Position numbers and translations under genes: made by a program
Assembly: GCA_946495675.1 (NCBI GenBank)
Contig: CAMMDQ010000002.1
Coordinates: 1 to 64,000 of the forward strand
DNA: 64,000 nucleotides
Reading direction: 5' to 3'
From: an uncultured Bacillota bacterium
GTDB taxonomy: Bacteria; Bacillota; Clostridia; Christensenellales; UBA1242
Shown: positions 1 through 8,489 of the stretch, piece by piece
Position numbering within the stretch: position 1 is the first letter of the stretch
How the letters are laid out: each line of letters starts with the position of its first letter
Notes under the pieces: generated by a model
The model's input: the letters and a program-made list of their open reading frames with translations, nothing else
What the model was told of the DNA's origin: nothing
Databases searched by the model: none

Positions 1-13
1 TTAATTGAATAAA

Positions 14-47
14 AGAAGCTTAGCTTGATTGCTAGGCTTCTTTTTTT
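14..47 (+). terminator. Rho-independent terminator of an upstream gene
   Basis: An 11-bp stem (14-24 with 31-41, one G-T pair) with a 6-base loop runs straight into a T tract. A frame ending in TAA at 10-12 just before it could be the last codons of a gene lying outside the window, but too little is present to identify it. Confidence 0.8.
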
Positions 48-64
48 GTCGCTGTTTTTATGTT

Positions 65-256
65 GAATCATTAATAAAAAATAAAGACGATCTTGTAATT
101 CAAACGGCTCGAGTTGAAGTTGCTGGCCTTGATCTTACACAAGCAGAGGTTTATGCTAAGTTTATTGCAGGAGAAGCAAAATATAAAATTTTAGAAAATG
201 CACCATTTTATTCAGAGAACTCTTCATTACAAGAAAATTCAGATATAGCATTTTAG
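65..256 (+). pseudogene. Unidentified open frame, possible gene remnant
   Basis: The frame is open up to TAG at 254-256 and encodes about 60 plausible residues (for example VIQTARVEVAGLDLTQAEVY), followed directly by a terminator. I find no credible start: the only in-frame initiation-type codon (TTG at 29) lies inside the upstream terminator hairpin, there is no Shine-Dalgarno site, and the ATG at 60 is in another frame and stops at once. This fits the 3' end of a gene whose front was lost, or a gene broken by a frameshift. I do not recognise the family. Confidence 0.3.
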
Positions 257-260
257 TAAT

Positions 261-292
261 AAAAAAGGTTTTGAAGCTCAGAACCTTTTTTG
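261..292 (+). terminator. Rho-independent terminator
   Basis: A-rich/T-rich stem (261-270 with 282-291) ending in a T run. It closes the short frame at 65-256. The following stretch to 528 is AT-rich and holds only the promoter of the next gene. Confidence 0.7.
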
Positions 293-478
293 TTTGCATT
301 CACGCTTTGACAAAAAACAGGATTTTATTTTGTTACAAATCTCCTGTGTTGTGTAATGTAATAACGAAAATAAAAAAATTCTTTGTATTCCATCTTTCTC
401 ATAGTGATTTTATGTTAAAAATTCGACTATAAAAGTCTACCTTTTGTTAAATATTGACATATTTTTTTAAGCTATATA

Positions 479-506
479 TTGACAAAATCTTAATTTGTGG
501 TATAAT
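479..506 (+). promoter_or_regulatory. SigA-type promoter of the ankyrin-type gene
   Basis: TTGACA (479-484), 16-bp spacer, TATAAT (501-506). A Shine-Dalgarno site (AAAGGAGAG, about 516-524) follows at the correct distance from ATG 529. Confidence 0.8.
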
Positions 507-528
507 ATTAGCATAAAAGGAGAGAAAT

Positions 529-1692
529 ATGGCTTTATTTGGTAAAAAATCAACCGCGAAAAAAGCAGATGAAACTCTTGCAAAAAAAGCGGTTTTGGAT
601 TTAATAGTTGAACATCCAGGTGAACTTTTAAGACAAAAAACTGCATACAAAAAAGATGTAGATCTTTTGCTTAACGCGATTGAGCAAAACGCTGAAGTTT
701 ACAGATTTGTATCAAATTCACTTAAGAAAAATCGAGATTTTAATGAAAAAGCGATCAGAGCAAATGCTGATGTGCTTGAGCAAATGGGAACAAAAAAGGG
801 AAGTATTGCAGACAAATATGTGGCTCAATATTATTTAAGTTTAAACCCTGATGTTAAAAAGTATGTGTCAGCAACTGTTTTAAACGAAATTAAAAACAAG
901 ACAGCAATTAAACCCTTTAATGCTGTAAAAAAAGCAAAGTCAGCTGTTACAGTTATGGCAGAGGCTAAACCAGATAATAGGACAAATCAACAAAAATTTG
1001 ATGACCTTGTCAAAGATTTTGTTTTACCTTTAAATGTTTCCAAAGCTTTTAATGAAATAGTAGAAAAATTTTCTGAAGAAAATTCTGATGCTTTTGTTTC
1101 TGCCGTTAAACAAGTTTGCAAAGATTCACAAAAAGGGAAAATACAACTTACTGAAAAAGCAAAAGCCAATTTGAATAAAACGGTGGAAGAGCTTAAGACA
1201 TTGATAAATTCAAAAGATGTAGATATCAATGCAAAAGATGATGAAGGTCATAGTGCTATTTACAATATTTTGAATAATTCAGAAAATCCTCTTTCTTGGT
1301 ATTTTTTGGCAAGCACCAACAAGATTGTTGTTGATGATGGCATAATTAGTGAGATTGAGCCAATCAAAGATGATGCAAATAAATATATTCTTTCGTCAAT
1401 TATGAATTACAAAGTGCAAAAGGAAAAGGAAGAAGAAGCTGCCAAACTTGAACAACAAAAAAAGGCAGAAGATGAACAAAACAGGCTTAACAATGAACTT
1501 GCTAAAGCTGCAAAATCGGGCGATGTTGAAGCTGTGAAAAAGGCAATTGACAATGGAGCACAAGCAACTTCTGTTTCTGGCTGGGCATTTTTAAGTTGGC
1601 TTTCTGCTCAAGAGGATGAAAGATATAAAGAAATCTATAAAATAATTACAGTGCCTGCTGAAGCAGAGGATCTTGAGCATTCGGGAATGTAA
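529..1692 (+). CDS. Ankyrin-repeat-like cytoplasmic protein of unknown role
   Basis: 387 residues, no signal peptide or membrane segment. Two places look like ankyrin repeats: one near residues 230-250 (DVDINAKDDEGHSAIYNILN) and one near the C-terminus (LAKAAKSGDVEAVKKAIDNG). Between them is a charged Glu/Lys/Gln helix that is probably coiled coil. The rest is helical and Lys-rich and belongs to no family I know. Ankyrin repeats usually bind other proteins; no catalytic motif is visible. The gene is monocistronic, with its own promoter, a strong Shine-Dalgarno site and its own terminator. Confidence 0.65.
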   Translation: MALFGKKSTAKKADETLAKKAVLDLIVEHPGELLRQKTAYKKDVDLLLNAIEQNAEVYRFVSNSLKKNRDFNEKAIRANADVLEQMGTKKGSIADKYVAQYYLSLNPDVKKYVSATVLNEIKNKTAIKPFNAVKKAKSAVTVMAEAKPDNRTNQQKFDDLVKDFVLPLNVSKAFNEIVEKFSEENSDAFVSAVKQVCKDSQKGKIQLTEKAKANLNKTVEELKTLINSKDVDINAKDDEGHSAIYNILNNSENPLSWYFLASTNKIVVDDGIISEIEPIKDDANKYILSSIMNYKVQKEKEEEAAKLEQQKKAEDEQNRLNNELAKAAKSGDVEAVKKAIDNGAQATSVSGWAFLSWLSAQEDERYKEIYKIITVPAEAEDLEHSGM

Positions 1693-1700
1693 TAATTTTT

Positions 1701-1727
1701 AAGTCGTGTTGTTGCACGACTTTTTTT
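1701..1727 (+). terminator. Rho-independent terminator
   Basis: Perfect 8-bp stem (1701-1708 with 1715-1722), 6-base loop, seven T. It closes the ankyrin-type gene. Confidence 0.85.
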
Positions 1728-1750
1728 ATTAAATTAATATTGAAATAAAG

Positions 1751-1779
1751 TCATATTTTGTCAGTTGATCTCATAGTTT
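1751..1779 (+). promoter_or_regulatory. Candidate SigE-type sporulation promoter of ylxY
   Basis: TCATATT (1751-1757), 14-bp spacer, CATAGTTT (1772-1779), resembling the mother-cell SigE consensus (ATA-containing -35; CATACAAT -10). No SigA-like pair is seen here. The -10 box ends 5 bases before ATG 1785. Inferred from the pattern only. Confidence 0.45.
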
Positions 1780-1784
1780 ATAGC

Positions 1785-2513
1785 ATGAAAAAGATACATT
1801 TTGGGGTTATTAAATTTCGAAAAAGTGTGGTCAACATTTTTATAGTTGTGTTGCTGGCGGGTTTGTCTGTGCTTGCAATATGGGGCGGGAATTTGCTTGT
1901 TAACACTTCAACAGTAAGTGGAGTTTATTACAATGGCGACAAGTCGTCAAAAAATGTAAGTTTGATGATAAATGTTTATTGGGGCACAGAATATCTTGAT
2001 CAAATGCTTGAAATTTTGAAAGAAAATGATGTAAAAACAACCTTTTTTATTGGTGGAACCTGGGCTGTTTTAAATGAAGATATGTTACAAAAAATTTATC
2101 AAGATGGACATGAAATTGCAAATCATGGCTATCATCACAAAGACCATGACAAGCTTGATGAAAATGGAAATTTGAATGAAATTTCAACAACTCACACCAT
2201 AGTCAAAGAACTTTTAAATGTCGAAATGAATCTGTTTGCACCGCCTAGTGGAGCTTATGACAAAACTACTGTGTCAGTAGCATCATCGCTTGGGTATAAA
2301 ACGATTATGTGGACTCGAGATACTGTTGACTGGAGAGATAAAGATGCAGAACTTATTTATTCTCGAGCAATCAAAAATGCTAGTGGTGGCGATTTAATTT
2401 TGATGCACCCAACAGAAAAAACGGTTGAAGCATTGCCAAGAATAATTGAATGGTTCAAGCAAAACGGATTTAATCTTACCACAGTCAGTCAAACGATTGA
2501 GCCTGTAAGTTAA
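1785..2513 (+). CDS. ylxY: YlxY-type sporulation polysaccharide deacetylase homologue
   Basis: 242 residues: an N-terminal membrane anchor (about residues 12-33), then a NodB-fold domain facing outward. The metal-binding His pair is present (ANHGYHHKDH), as are the FAPPSGAYD and LILMHPTEKT motifs. The first NodB motif, normally TFDDG, reads LMINVYWGTEY, so the catalytic and metal-binding Asp residues are absent; as I recall, this is typical of the YlxY sporulation subfamily rather than active deacetylases. In Bacillus subtilis ylxY also lies in the neighbourhood of spoIIIE, matching ftsK next door. I chose ATG 1785 over an upstream TTG (1758) because the latter lies between the candidate promoter boxes. 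There is no Shine-Dalgarno site. Confidence 0.75.
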   Translation: MKKIHFGVIKFRKSVVNIFIVVLLAGLSVLAIWGGNLLVNTSTVSGVYYNGDKSSKNVSLMINVYWGTEYLDQMLEILKENDVKTTFFIGGTWAVLNEDMLQKIYQDGHEIANHGYHHKDHDKLDENGNLNEISTTHTIVKELLNVEMNLFAPPSGAYDKTTVSVASSLGYKTIMWTRDTVDWRDKDAELIYSRAIKNASGGDLILMHPTEKTVEALPRIIEWFKQNGFNLTTVSQTIEPVS

Positions 2514-2575
2514 AGACAAGTTTTTGACAAAAAATTAAGCAAAATCTTAAAAAATTTGCAGCTAAAAACAAAAAT

Positions 2576-2608
2576 TATCTCAACTTAGTTTGAGATATTT
2601 TTCTTTTG
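2576..2608 (+). terminator. Rho-independent terminator after ylxY
   Basis: 8-bp stem (2576-2583 with 2590-2597) followed by a T-rich run. Confidence 0.75.
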
Positions 2609-2648
2609 TGTTATATTTAATATATATTGTGCAGTAGAAGGGAGTTTT

Positions 2649-5510
2649 ATGGCTACTTTTCAAATTTCAAACAAAAATAAAAAATCAACAAAAAACAAGA
2701 AAAAGCTTATAGGCGCAATTTTGCTTGCTCTTTCAACCATTGTGTTTCTTTTTTCTGTTACCAGCCTTATTCCTGCTTTGCAAACATTCTTTCTTGGCAT
2801 TTTAGGAATTTTTGTTTATCCTTTATCTATTTTCGGGCTTCTTTTATCACTTGCACTTCTAAATGATAAAAAATATGTTATGCCAAAACGATATGCAGTT
2901 TTGCTGCTTTTGTCTCTATATTTTTTCCTATGCATTTTGCAGTTGATAATCGTTGGCTTACCAGGCGAAAATGATTATGCAAGCTATATTGCATCCAATT
3001 ATACAAATCGTTTTACAGCTGGCGGTATTATTATAGGCTTTTTGCCTTGTTCTCTTGCTTATTTAATGGGCGGTGTGGCAACTTATATAGTTTTTGCCTT
3101 AGCTTTTGTTGTCTGTGTAGTTTTCTTTGTTGAAACAATTTTATCTCTTAAGAAAAATGAGAAACAATCAGAGCCTGTGAAACTTAATATTAAAGAGAAA
3201 TCTACCACACAAAAGCAGGTTGTTTATGACAAATCTCCAAAAATTGCAAAATTATTGACTCCTCAAGAAGATGTCAATGTTATGTTTGCTGCTCAACATC
3301 AAGAAGATCAGCAGAAAGAATTGACAGCACGAGAAAAATTGGGGCTTGCAGGCGGTTTTAAAACAATTTCTTCGCAGCATCAGCAGATAAAATTGCCTAA
3401 AGAAAAGGAAGATGAACCAAAAATTCCTGAGGGGATGACTATTCGTGATTATCTTTTGCAGCCTCCAACTGTTGACATTGAAAAGTTTATGGCAAACAAA
3501 AATAAACGCACTTCACAGCCTATCACAAACCTCAACACAAGCGACATAAACAAAACTTTAAATCAAATGAAACAGCAACAGCAAATCAACCCATCAACAT
3601 ATGTTCATGAAGAAAGTTATGATTTTTCTCAGCCTGAAATTAGAAGAGGAAATTTGCCTGAAATGAAACCAGAGCAAATCACATCTCAAGCTGAAGATAT
3701 CATCAGAGAGGTTGTCAAAGAAGAAATCAATCAAATGCATAATGACAATATAAGTGATGATGATTTCATCGACTATTCTTCACTTTCAAATGAAGAATCA
3801 GAGCATGAAAATTCTTCTCAAATGCAATCATTTGACAGGTCAAGTATTTCAAGAGAACGATCGGAATTTTCAAGGGATCGATCAGATTTTTCAAGAGATA
3901 GGCAAATATCAAATAATCGATTATCGCAAGATGAGAGAAACTCTTCTGTGTTATCAAGAGAAAGCGTGGCAAGCGAGAGAAACGAACAACCAATTCAAGA
4001 AAGACAAAAACGGTTTGTTCAGCTTGATGATGAAAGCAAAACCGAACTTGTCAAACCTTACAACTATACAAGACCATCAATAGACCTTATTACAACTCAA
4101 TCTGACGATCTTTCAATTTTCAATGAAGAAATACCTATGAAAAGGGTCGCACTTGAAAATGCACTTGAAAAATTTGGTGTTCCAGCAAAAGTGCAAAATG
4201 TTGTCATTGGACCTACAGTCACAAGGTATGAAATTGAAATGCCGGAAGGTATATCCGTCAAAAAAATTCTTTCTCTCGATGCAGACATTGCTTACGCACT
4301 TTCTGCAAAAGGGCAGATCAGAATTGAAGCCCCAATTCCAGGCAGAAGCAAGGTGGGGATTGAAGTGCCAAACAACAAGGTGGCAAAAGTCAGCATAAAA
4401 GATGTGCTGCTGTCAAAAGAATTTTCTCTTTCGCCATCTCCGCTTACCTTTGCTCTTGGAAAAGATATAACTGGCACAGTGAAAGTGTGCAATTTGCAAA
4501 AAATGCCGCACTTGCTTGTTGCCGGAACAACTGGTTCAGGAAAAAGTGTTTGTCTTAACACGATTATCACTTCACTCATTTACAAATCTTCGCCAGATGA
4601 AGTAAAATTTATTATGATTGACCCAAAACAAGTTGAACTTTCAATGTATGAAGGTTTGCCACATATGGTAATTCCAAAAGTTTTGACCGACCCAACAAAA
4701 GCTGTCAATGCTCTGCAGTGGGCTGTTGATGAAATGGAGCGAAGATTCAGACTTATTTCTGAAGAGCGTGTGAGAAATATTGACGAATACAACAAAACTG
4801 AAAAAGTGCTGTCAAGAAAAGTTAAAAAGATGCCATATATAGTTATTATTTTTGATGAATTTGCTGACTTTATGGCTGTTGCAAAAAATGAAATTGAAGA
4901 TAAGATCAGACGACTTGCCGGCAAGGCAAGAGCGGCTGGAATACACTTGATTTTGGCAACACAACGACCATCTACAGATGTGGTAACAGGCACTTTGAAA
5001 GCAAACTTGCCTGCCAGAATTGCATTTAAGGTCGCAAGCCGTGTCGATAGTGAAGTTATCATGGGAGCAACTGGCGCAGAAAAACTTCTTGGCTATGGCG
5101 ATATGCTATATAAGCCTGCCGATTCTTCGCCAATAAGATTGCAAGGCTGCTTTATTGACACTCCAGAAACCAAAGACATTGTTAATTTTGTAATTGAAAA
5201 CAATGAAGAAACTTTTGACGAAGAAGCAAATAATGCAATCAACAGTCCGGGGAAAAGCAACCACGGAGCAGGTGATGATAATGGCATGGATCCACTTTTG
5301 CCACAAGCGCTTAAAATTTGCATCGATAACGGAGTTGCGAGCACTACTATGGTTCAACGAAAATTGTCAATAGGCTATCCAAGAGCCGCAAGAATTGTTG
5401 ATCAAATGGAAGAGCGTGGATATATTTCTTCGGCAGAAGGTGCAAAACAACGAAGTGTTTACATTACAATAGAAGAATTCTATCAAATTTTTGGAGATAC
5501 TTATGACTAA
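2649..5510 (+). CDS. ftsK: DNA translocase FtsK/SpoIIIE
   Basis: 953 residues. This septal ATP-driven pump moves chromosomal DNA through the closing division septum and, in spore formers, into the forespore. The N-terminus has about four membrane helices (residues 20-170). A long polar linker (about 180-480) contains Arg/Ser heptads. The motor follows: Walker A AGTTGSGKS (about 625-633), Walker B IVIIFDEFADF (about 731-741), and a C-terminal winged-helix gamma domain (about 885-945). It is longer than B. subtilis SpoIIIE (787), mainly through the linker. A Shine-Dalgarno site AGAAGGGAG precedes ATG. The last codons overlap rimO by 8 bases. Confidence 0.97.
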   Translation: MATFQISNKNKKSTKNKKKLIGAILLALSTIVFLFSVTSLIPALQTFFLGILGIFVYPLSIFGLLLSLALLNDKKYVMPKRYAVLLLLSLYFFLCILQLIIVGLPGENDYASYIASNYTNRFTAGGIIIGFLPCSLAYLMGGVATYIVFALAFVVCVVFFVETILSLKKNEKQSEPVKLNIKEKSTTQKQVVYDKSPKIAKLLTPQEDVNVMFAAQHQEDQQKELTAREKLGLAGGFKTISSQHQQIKLPKEKEDEPKIPEGMTIRDYLLQPPTVDIEKFMANKNKRTSQPITNLNTSDINKTLNQMKQQQQINPSTYVHEESYDFSQPEIRRGNLPEMKPEQITSQAEDIIREVVKEEINQMHNDNISDDDFIDYSSLSNEESEHENSSQMQSFDRSSISRERSEFSRDRSDFSRDRQISNNRLSQDERNSSVLSRESVASERNEQPIQERQKRFVQLDDESKTELVKPYNYTRPSIDLITTQSDDLSIFNEEIPMKRVALENALEKFGVPAKVQNVVIGPTVTRYEIEMPEGISVKKILSLDADIAYALSAKGQIRIEAPIPGRSKVGIEVPNNKVAKVSIKDVLLSKEFSLSPSPLTFALGKDITGTVKVCNLQKMPHLLVAGTTGSGKSVCLNTIITSLIYKSSPDEVKFIMIDPKQVELSMYEGLPHMVIPKVLTDPTKAVNALQWAVDEMERRFRLISEERVRNIDEYNKTEKVLSRKVKKMPYIVIIFDEFADFMAVAKNEIEDKIRRLAGKARAAGIHLILATQRPSTDVVTGTLKANLPARIAFKVASRVDSEVIMGATGAEKLLGYGDMLYKPADSSPIRLQGCFIDTPETKDIVNFVIENNEETFDEEANNAINSPGKSNHGAGDDNGMDPLLPQALKICIDNGVASTTMVQRKLSIGYPRAARIVDQMEERGYISSAEGAKQRSVYITIEEFYQIFGDTYD
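3846..3908 (+). repeat. Three tandem 21-bp units in the ftsK linker
   Basis: Three consecutive 21-base units encode the heptads ISRERSE, FSRDRSD and FSRDRQI. The units are nearly identical at DNA level for the TTTCAAG(A/G)GA part, which suggests expansion by slippage or unequal crossing over. Confidence 0.8.
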
Positions 5511-6825
5511 AAAAGAAATTGCTCACAAAAAAATATCAGCAATCAGTCTTGGATGCGACAAAAACAAGGTCGATCTTGAAAAAATGCTTGGAAGAGTTAA
5601 AGATTATGGTTTTTGCGTTGTTGAAGATGTGTATGATGCTGACATTGTGATTGTCAACACCTGCGCTTTTATTGAGCCAGCTGAAGAAGAAGCAATTTCC
5701 AATATACTTGAAATGGAAAAGTTAAAAAAGCAAGGCGTGATCGAAAAAATAATTGTTTCTGGTTGTCTTCCAGAGCGGCATTTTGAGCAGCTCCCTTCAC
5801 TTTTCCCCGAGATTGATTTATTTCTAAGAGTAAGAGAAAATGATCTTATTTGTCAAAAAATTGAAGCCCTTTATCAAATTGATCCGTCAAAACCGGCAAA
5901 AACTTGCCAAAGAGTGCTCACTTGTGGAGTGAGCTATGCTTATCTTAAAATTGCAGACGGCTGTGACAATGTTTGCTCGTATTGCACAATTCCACGTATT
6001 CGAGGTCGGTATAAAAGCATCGCCATAGATCAACTGGTTGACGAAGCTAAAGACCTTGCAAAACGCGGGATAAAAGAACTTATTTTAGTGGCTCAAGACA
6101 CGACTAGATATGGCGAAGACCTTTACGGAGAAAATAAGTTGATCGATCTTTGCGAAAAACTGACTAAAATCAAAGAGATAAAATGGATACGACTTCACTA
6201 TCTTTATCCAGAAAAAATCACAGATGAACTTCTTCAGTACATAAATAAAAATGAAAAAATGTGTAAGTATCTTGATATTCCATTGCAACATATTGATGAC
6301 GAGATTTTGCACAGCATGAGACGAAGGTTGGGAGAGAAAGAAACTAAGGAGTTAATTGAAAACATTAAGGCAAAATATCCTTTGTTTGCACTTAGAAGCA
6401 CATTTATTGTTGGTTATCCTGGAGAGACTTTGAAAAAATTTAAAAAATTAGTCAATTTTGTCAAAGCTTCAGAATTTGATTACGCAGGGTTTTTCCCTTA
6501 TAGTAAAGAGCCAAATACAGCAGCATATTTTATGCAAAAGCAAGTTCTTTCTTTTGTTAAAAAGTTAAGGGCTAAAAAAATCACAAAAATTCAACAAAAA
6601 ATTGTGGAAGAAAAGATTTCAAAACTGATTGGCAGCGAGATTGTGGTGCTTGTTGATTATTTTGATTCAAACTGCGGTGAATTTGTTGCTCATAGTCAAA
6701 ACCTTTCGCCAACAGTTGACTTTGGAGTGCGTTTTGTGGATAATGGAAATGTTGAGCTTTCGACATTTGTTAAAGTCAAAATTTATGATTTTGATGGAAG
6801 CTTTTTAAAAGGAGAATTAGTATGA
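5503..6825 (+). CDS. rimO: Ribosomal protein S12 methylthiotransferase RimO
   Basis: 440 residues. This radical-SAM enzyme adds a methylthio group to the conserved Asp of ribosomal protein S12. The N-terminal MTTase domain has the iron-sulfur Cys pattern (SLGCDKNKVD, NTCAFIEPAEEEAI, VSGCLPER). The radical-SAM CxxxCxxC motif lies near residues 153-160 (GCDNVCSYCTIPRIRGRY). A C-terminal TRAM domain follows. The 'SLGC-KN-VD' signature and 'RIRGRYKS' fit RimO rather than MiaB, whose gene lies at 11974. I use ATG 5503, which has GGAG 6 bases upstream; a TTG at 5491 would disrupt that spacing. It overlaps ftsK and pgsA, so translation is probably coupled. Confidence 0.92.
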   Translation: MTKKEIAHKKISAISLGCDKNKVDLEKMLGRVKDYGFCVVEDVYDADIVIVNTCAFIEPAEEEAISNILEMEKLKKQGVIEKIIVSGCLPERHFEQLPSLFPEIDLFLRVRENDLICQKIEALYQIDPSKPAKTCQRVLTCGVSYAYLKIADGCDNVCSYCTIPRIRGRYKSIAIDQLVDEAKDLAKRGIKELILVAQDTTRYGEDLYGENKLIDLCEKLTKIKEIKWIRLHYLYPEKITDELLQYINKNEKMCKYLDIPLQHIDDEILHSMRRRLGEKETKELIENIKAKYPLFALRSTFIVGYPGETLKKFKKLVNFVKASEFDYAGFFPYSKEPNTAAYFMQKQVLSFVKKLRAKKITKIQQKIVEEKISKLIGSEIVVLVDYFDSNCGEFVAHSQNLSPTVDFGVRFVDNGNVELSTFVKVKIYDFDGSFLKGELV

Positions 6826-7466
6826 ATACGCCAAATAAAATAACTCTTTCACGACTTTTGCTTATTCCGCTTATTGTGTTTTTCTATCTTGCAACTTTTA
6901 TTCCTTACGCAAGACTGGTTGCTGCAATTTTATTTGTGATTGCAGCCTTGACTGATTTTGTTGACGGTCGTATTGCAAGAAAAACAAATCAAGTGACCGA
7001 TCTGGGGAAATTTTTTGATGCAATTGCTGACAAGGTGTTGACAATGACCGGCTTTATTCTTATCATTGCCGTGCCAATCACTGGAACAGCTCCTGTTGTT
7101 TGGCCTTCTTGGCTTGGAGTTGTGTGTGTCATTGTTATGCTTGCCAGAGAATTCATTATTTCAGCTCTCAGACAACTTGCAGCAAGCAAGGGGAAGGTTT
7201 TGGCTGCAGATATGAGTGGAAAGATTAAGGCTACACTGCAGTTTGTGGCAATTGCTTTTTACATGTTTTATGCCTTCTTCTTGACAGATATCGTTCAACT
7301 GATTGCTCCATCTGTTGTAGACAGGGTTACAGGAATTATTGGTTTGATTTTGATGATCATTTTGGCAGCAGCCACAGTGCTGACTGTTTATTCTGGAGTG
7401 CATTATCTTATTCAAAACAGATTTGTTTTTAAAAATGAAAAAGATGATAAATTCGAGGAGAAATAG
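6822..7466 (+). CDS. pgsA: CDP-diacylglycerol-glycerol-3-phosphate phosphatidyltransferase PgsA
   Basis: 214 residues, integral membrane. It makes phosphatidylglycerophosphate from CDP-diacylglycerol, the committed step to phosphatidylglycerol and cardiolipin. The CDP-alcohol phosphotransferase signature is complete (DGRIARKTNQ, then G-KFFDAIAD). About five hydrophobic helices are visible. It overlaps rimO by ATGA and abuts the next frame by one base. The order pgsA-cinA-recA is standard in Bacillus. The substrate CDP-diacylglycerol comes from CdsA, whose gene is at the end of this window. Confidence 0.93.
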   Translation: MNTPNKITLSRLLLIPLIVFFYLATFIPYARLVAAILFVIAALTDFVDGRIARKTNQVTDLGKFFDAIADKVLTMTGFILIIAVPITGTAPVVWPSWLGVVCVIVMLAREFIISALRQLAASKGKVLAADMSGKIKATLQFVAIAFYMFYAFFLTDIVQLIAPSVVDRVTGIIGLILMIILAAATVLTVYSGVHYLIQNRFVFKNEKDDKFEEK

Positions 7467-8440
7467 TGGATTTTAAAGTATACATTTTTTCCGATAATGT
7501 TTTCAGCGGTTTGACAAAGTTTGATTTGGCAAAATTAAACTTGGTTTTTGCCCGAAGTTTATGTAATATCTGCCATCTTGAAATTTTGCCGCTTGAAAAA
7601 CAGAAAGATTTGCGATTTGAAAATTGTTGCATTGTTTTTTCGGAAAATGAAAATTTGGACAACATTATTATAGATCACTATTCTTTTCTGGGACAAGAGA
7701 AGGATATTATAGCTCAGCAAGTTGTTGTGTTTAAAAAAGAAGAGCAAAAAATTATTTTTATTCCACTTGAAAGCGATTTGTCAATTTTATCTCAAATTTT
7801 AGGAGATAATGTTGCATGTCAATTCCACCTGTTTGGTTTAAATAAAAACAGCGTTGTTGAAAAACTTGAATATCTTAAAGGTGAAATAGCTGATTTGAAA
7901 TACAAGGTTATTGAAAACAATATTTTGATCGATGTCTATCTGTCTTATCAAGGACAAGGGGATATGATTGATGATAATCAAGTCAAAATCGCAACAGCTT
8001 TCAAAAGCTATATGTTCAGTGAAAACGATTTGAATCTTGAAAAGATCATTTATCAACTTTTAAAAATGAAAAATTTATCAATGTCAATTTGCGAAAATGT
8101 TACCAAAGGCAAAATAATTTCATCTCTTCTTGAAAATGCTGATTTTTCAGATATTTTAAAACTTGCTCAAATCAAATTTTTTGAGGATGCTGACAACGAA
8201 AAATTACATAAGGAAACTGAAAATATTTTGCAGAGCTCAAACTGTGATTTGGCGGTTGTAACAAATGGCAGCATTGAAGGGGATAGTCTGCATTTTGTTT
8301 TCACGATAGCTGACAAAAAGGAAATTCACTTTTATAAGTGCACTTTCACGGGGAACCTTGATCAGTCTATTGAAATGGCAAAGAACACTTGCCTTTATCA
8401 TTTAGTTAAAAAATTACGCCAAAATGATTTTGCTTTTTGA
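7466..8440 (+). CDS. Degenerate CinA-like protein
   Basis: 324 residues (CinA is usually about 415). Both the place between pgsA and recA and the shape of the protein point to CinA. Residues 1-120 follow the MoaB/MogA-like N-domain in outline, with IIFIPLESDLSIL standing where CinA has its 'LLPGPPSE' segment. Residues about 205-320 follow the PncC domain (SICENVTKGKIISSLL for 'ATAESCTGG', then CDLAVVTNG for 'ADVALAVTGIAG'). The conserved catalytic and nucleotide-binding residues of both domains are replaced, so pyrophosphatase and NMN deamidase activity are unlikely. Start GTG 7466, with GAGGAG 5 bases upstream and one base shared with pgsA. Identification rests on synteny plus weak similarity. 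Confidence 0.5.
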   Translation: MDFKVYIFSDNVFSGLTKFDLAKLNLVFARSLCNICHLEILPLEKQKDLRFENCCIVFSENENLDNIIIDHYSFLGQEKDIIAQQVVVFKKEEQKIIFIPLESDLSILSQILGDNVACQFHLFGLNKNSVVEKLEYLKGEIADLKYKVIENNILIDVYLSYQGQGDMIDDNQVKIATAFKSYMFSENDLNLEKIIYQLLKMKNLSMSICENVTKGKIISSLLENADFSDILKLAQIKFFEDADNEKLHKETENILQSSNCDLAVVTNGSIEGDSLHFVFTIADKKEIHFYKCTFTGNLDQSIEMAKNTCLYHLVKKLRQNDFAF

Positions 8441-8489
8441 TGATTTCGTGATAAAATGTTAACAAAGAGATTAAACTAAAGGGGATTTT

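Noticed and set aside
4580..5062. Long open frame of 160 codons on the minus strand within ftsK
   Set aside because: It lies wholly within the ATPase domain of ftsK, has no promoter or ribosome binding site, and its sequence is Ser/Ile-rich as expected from the antisense of conserved coding DNA.
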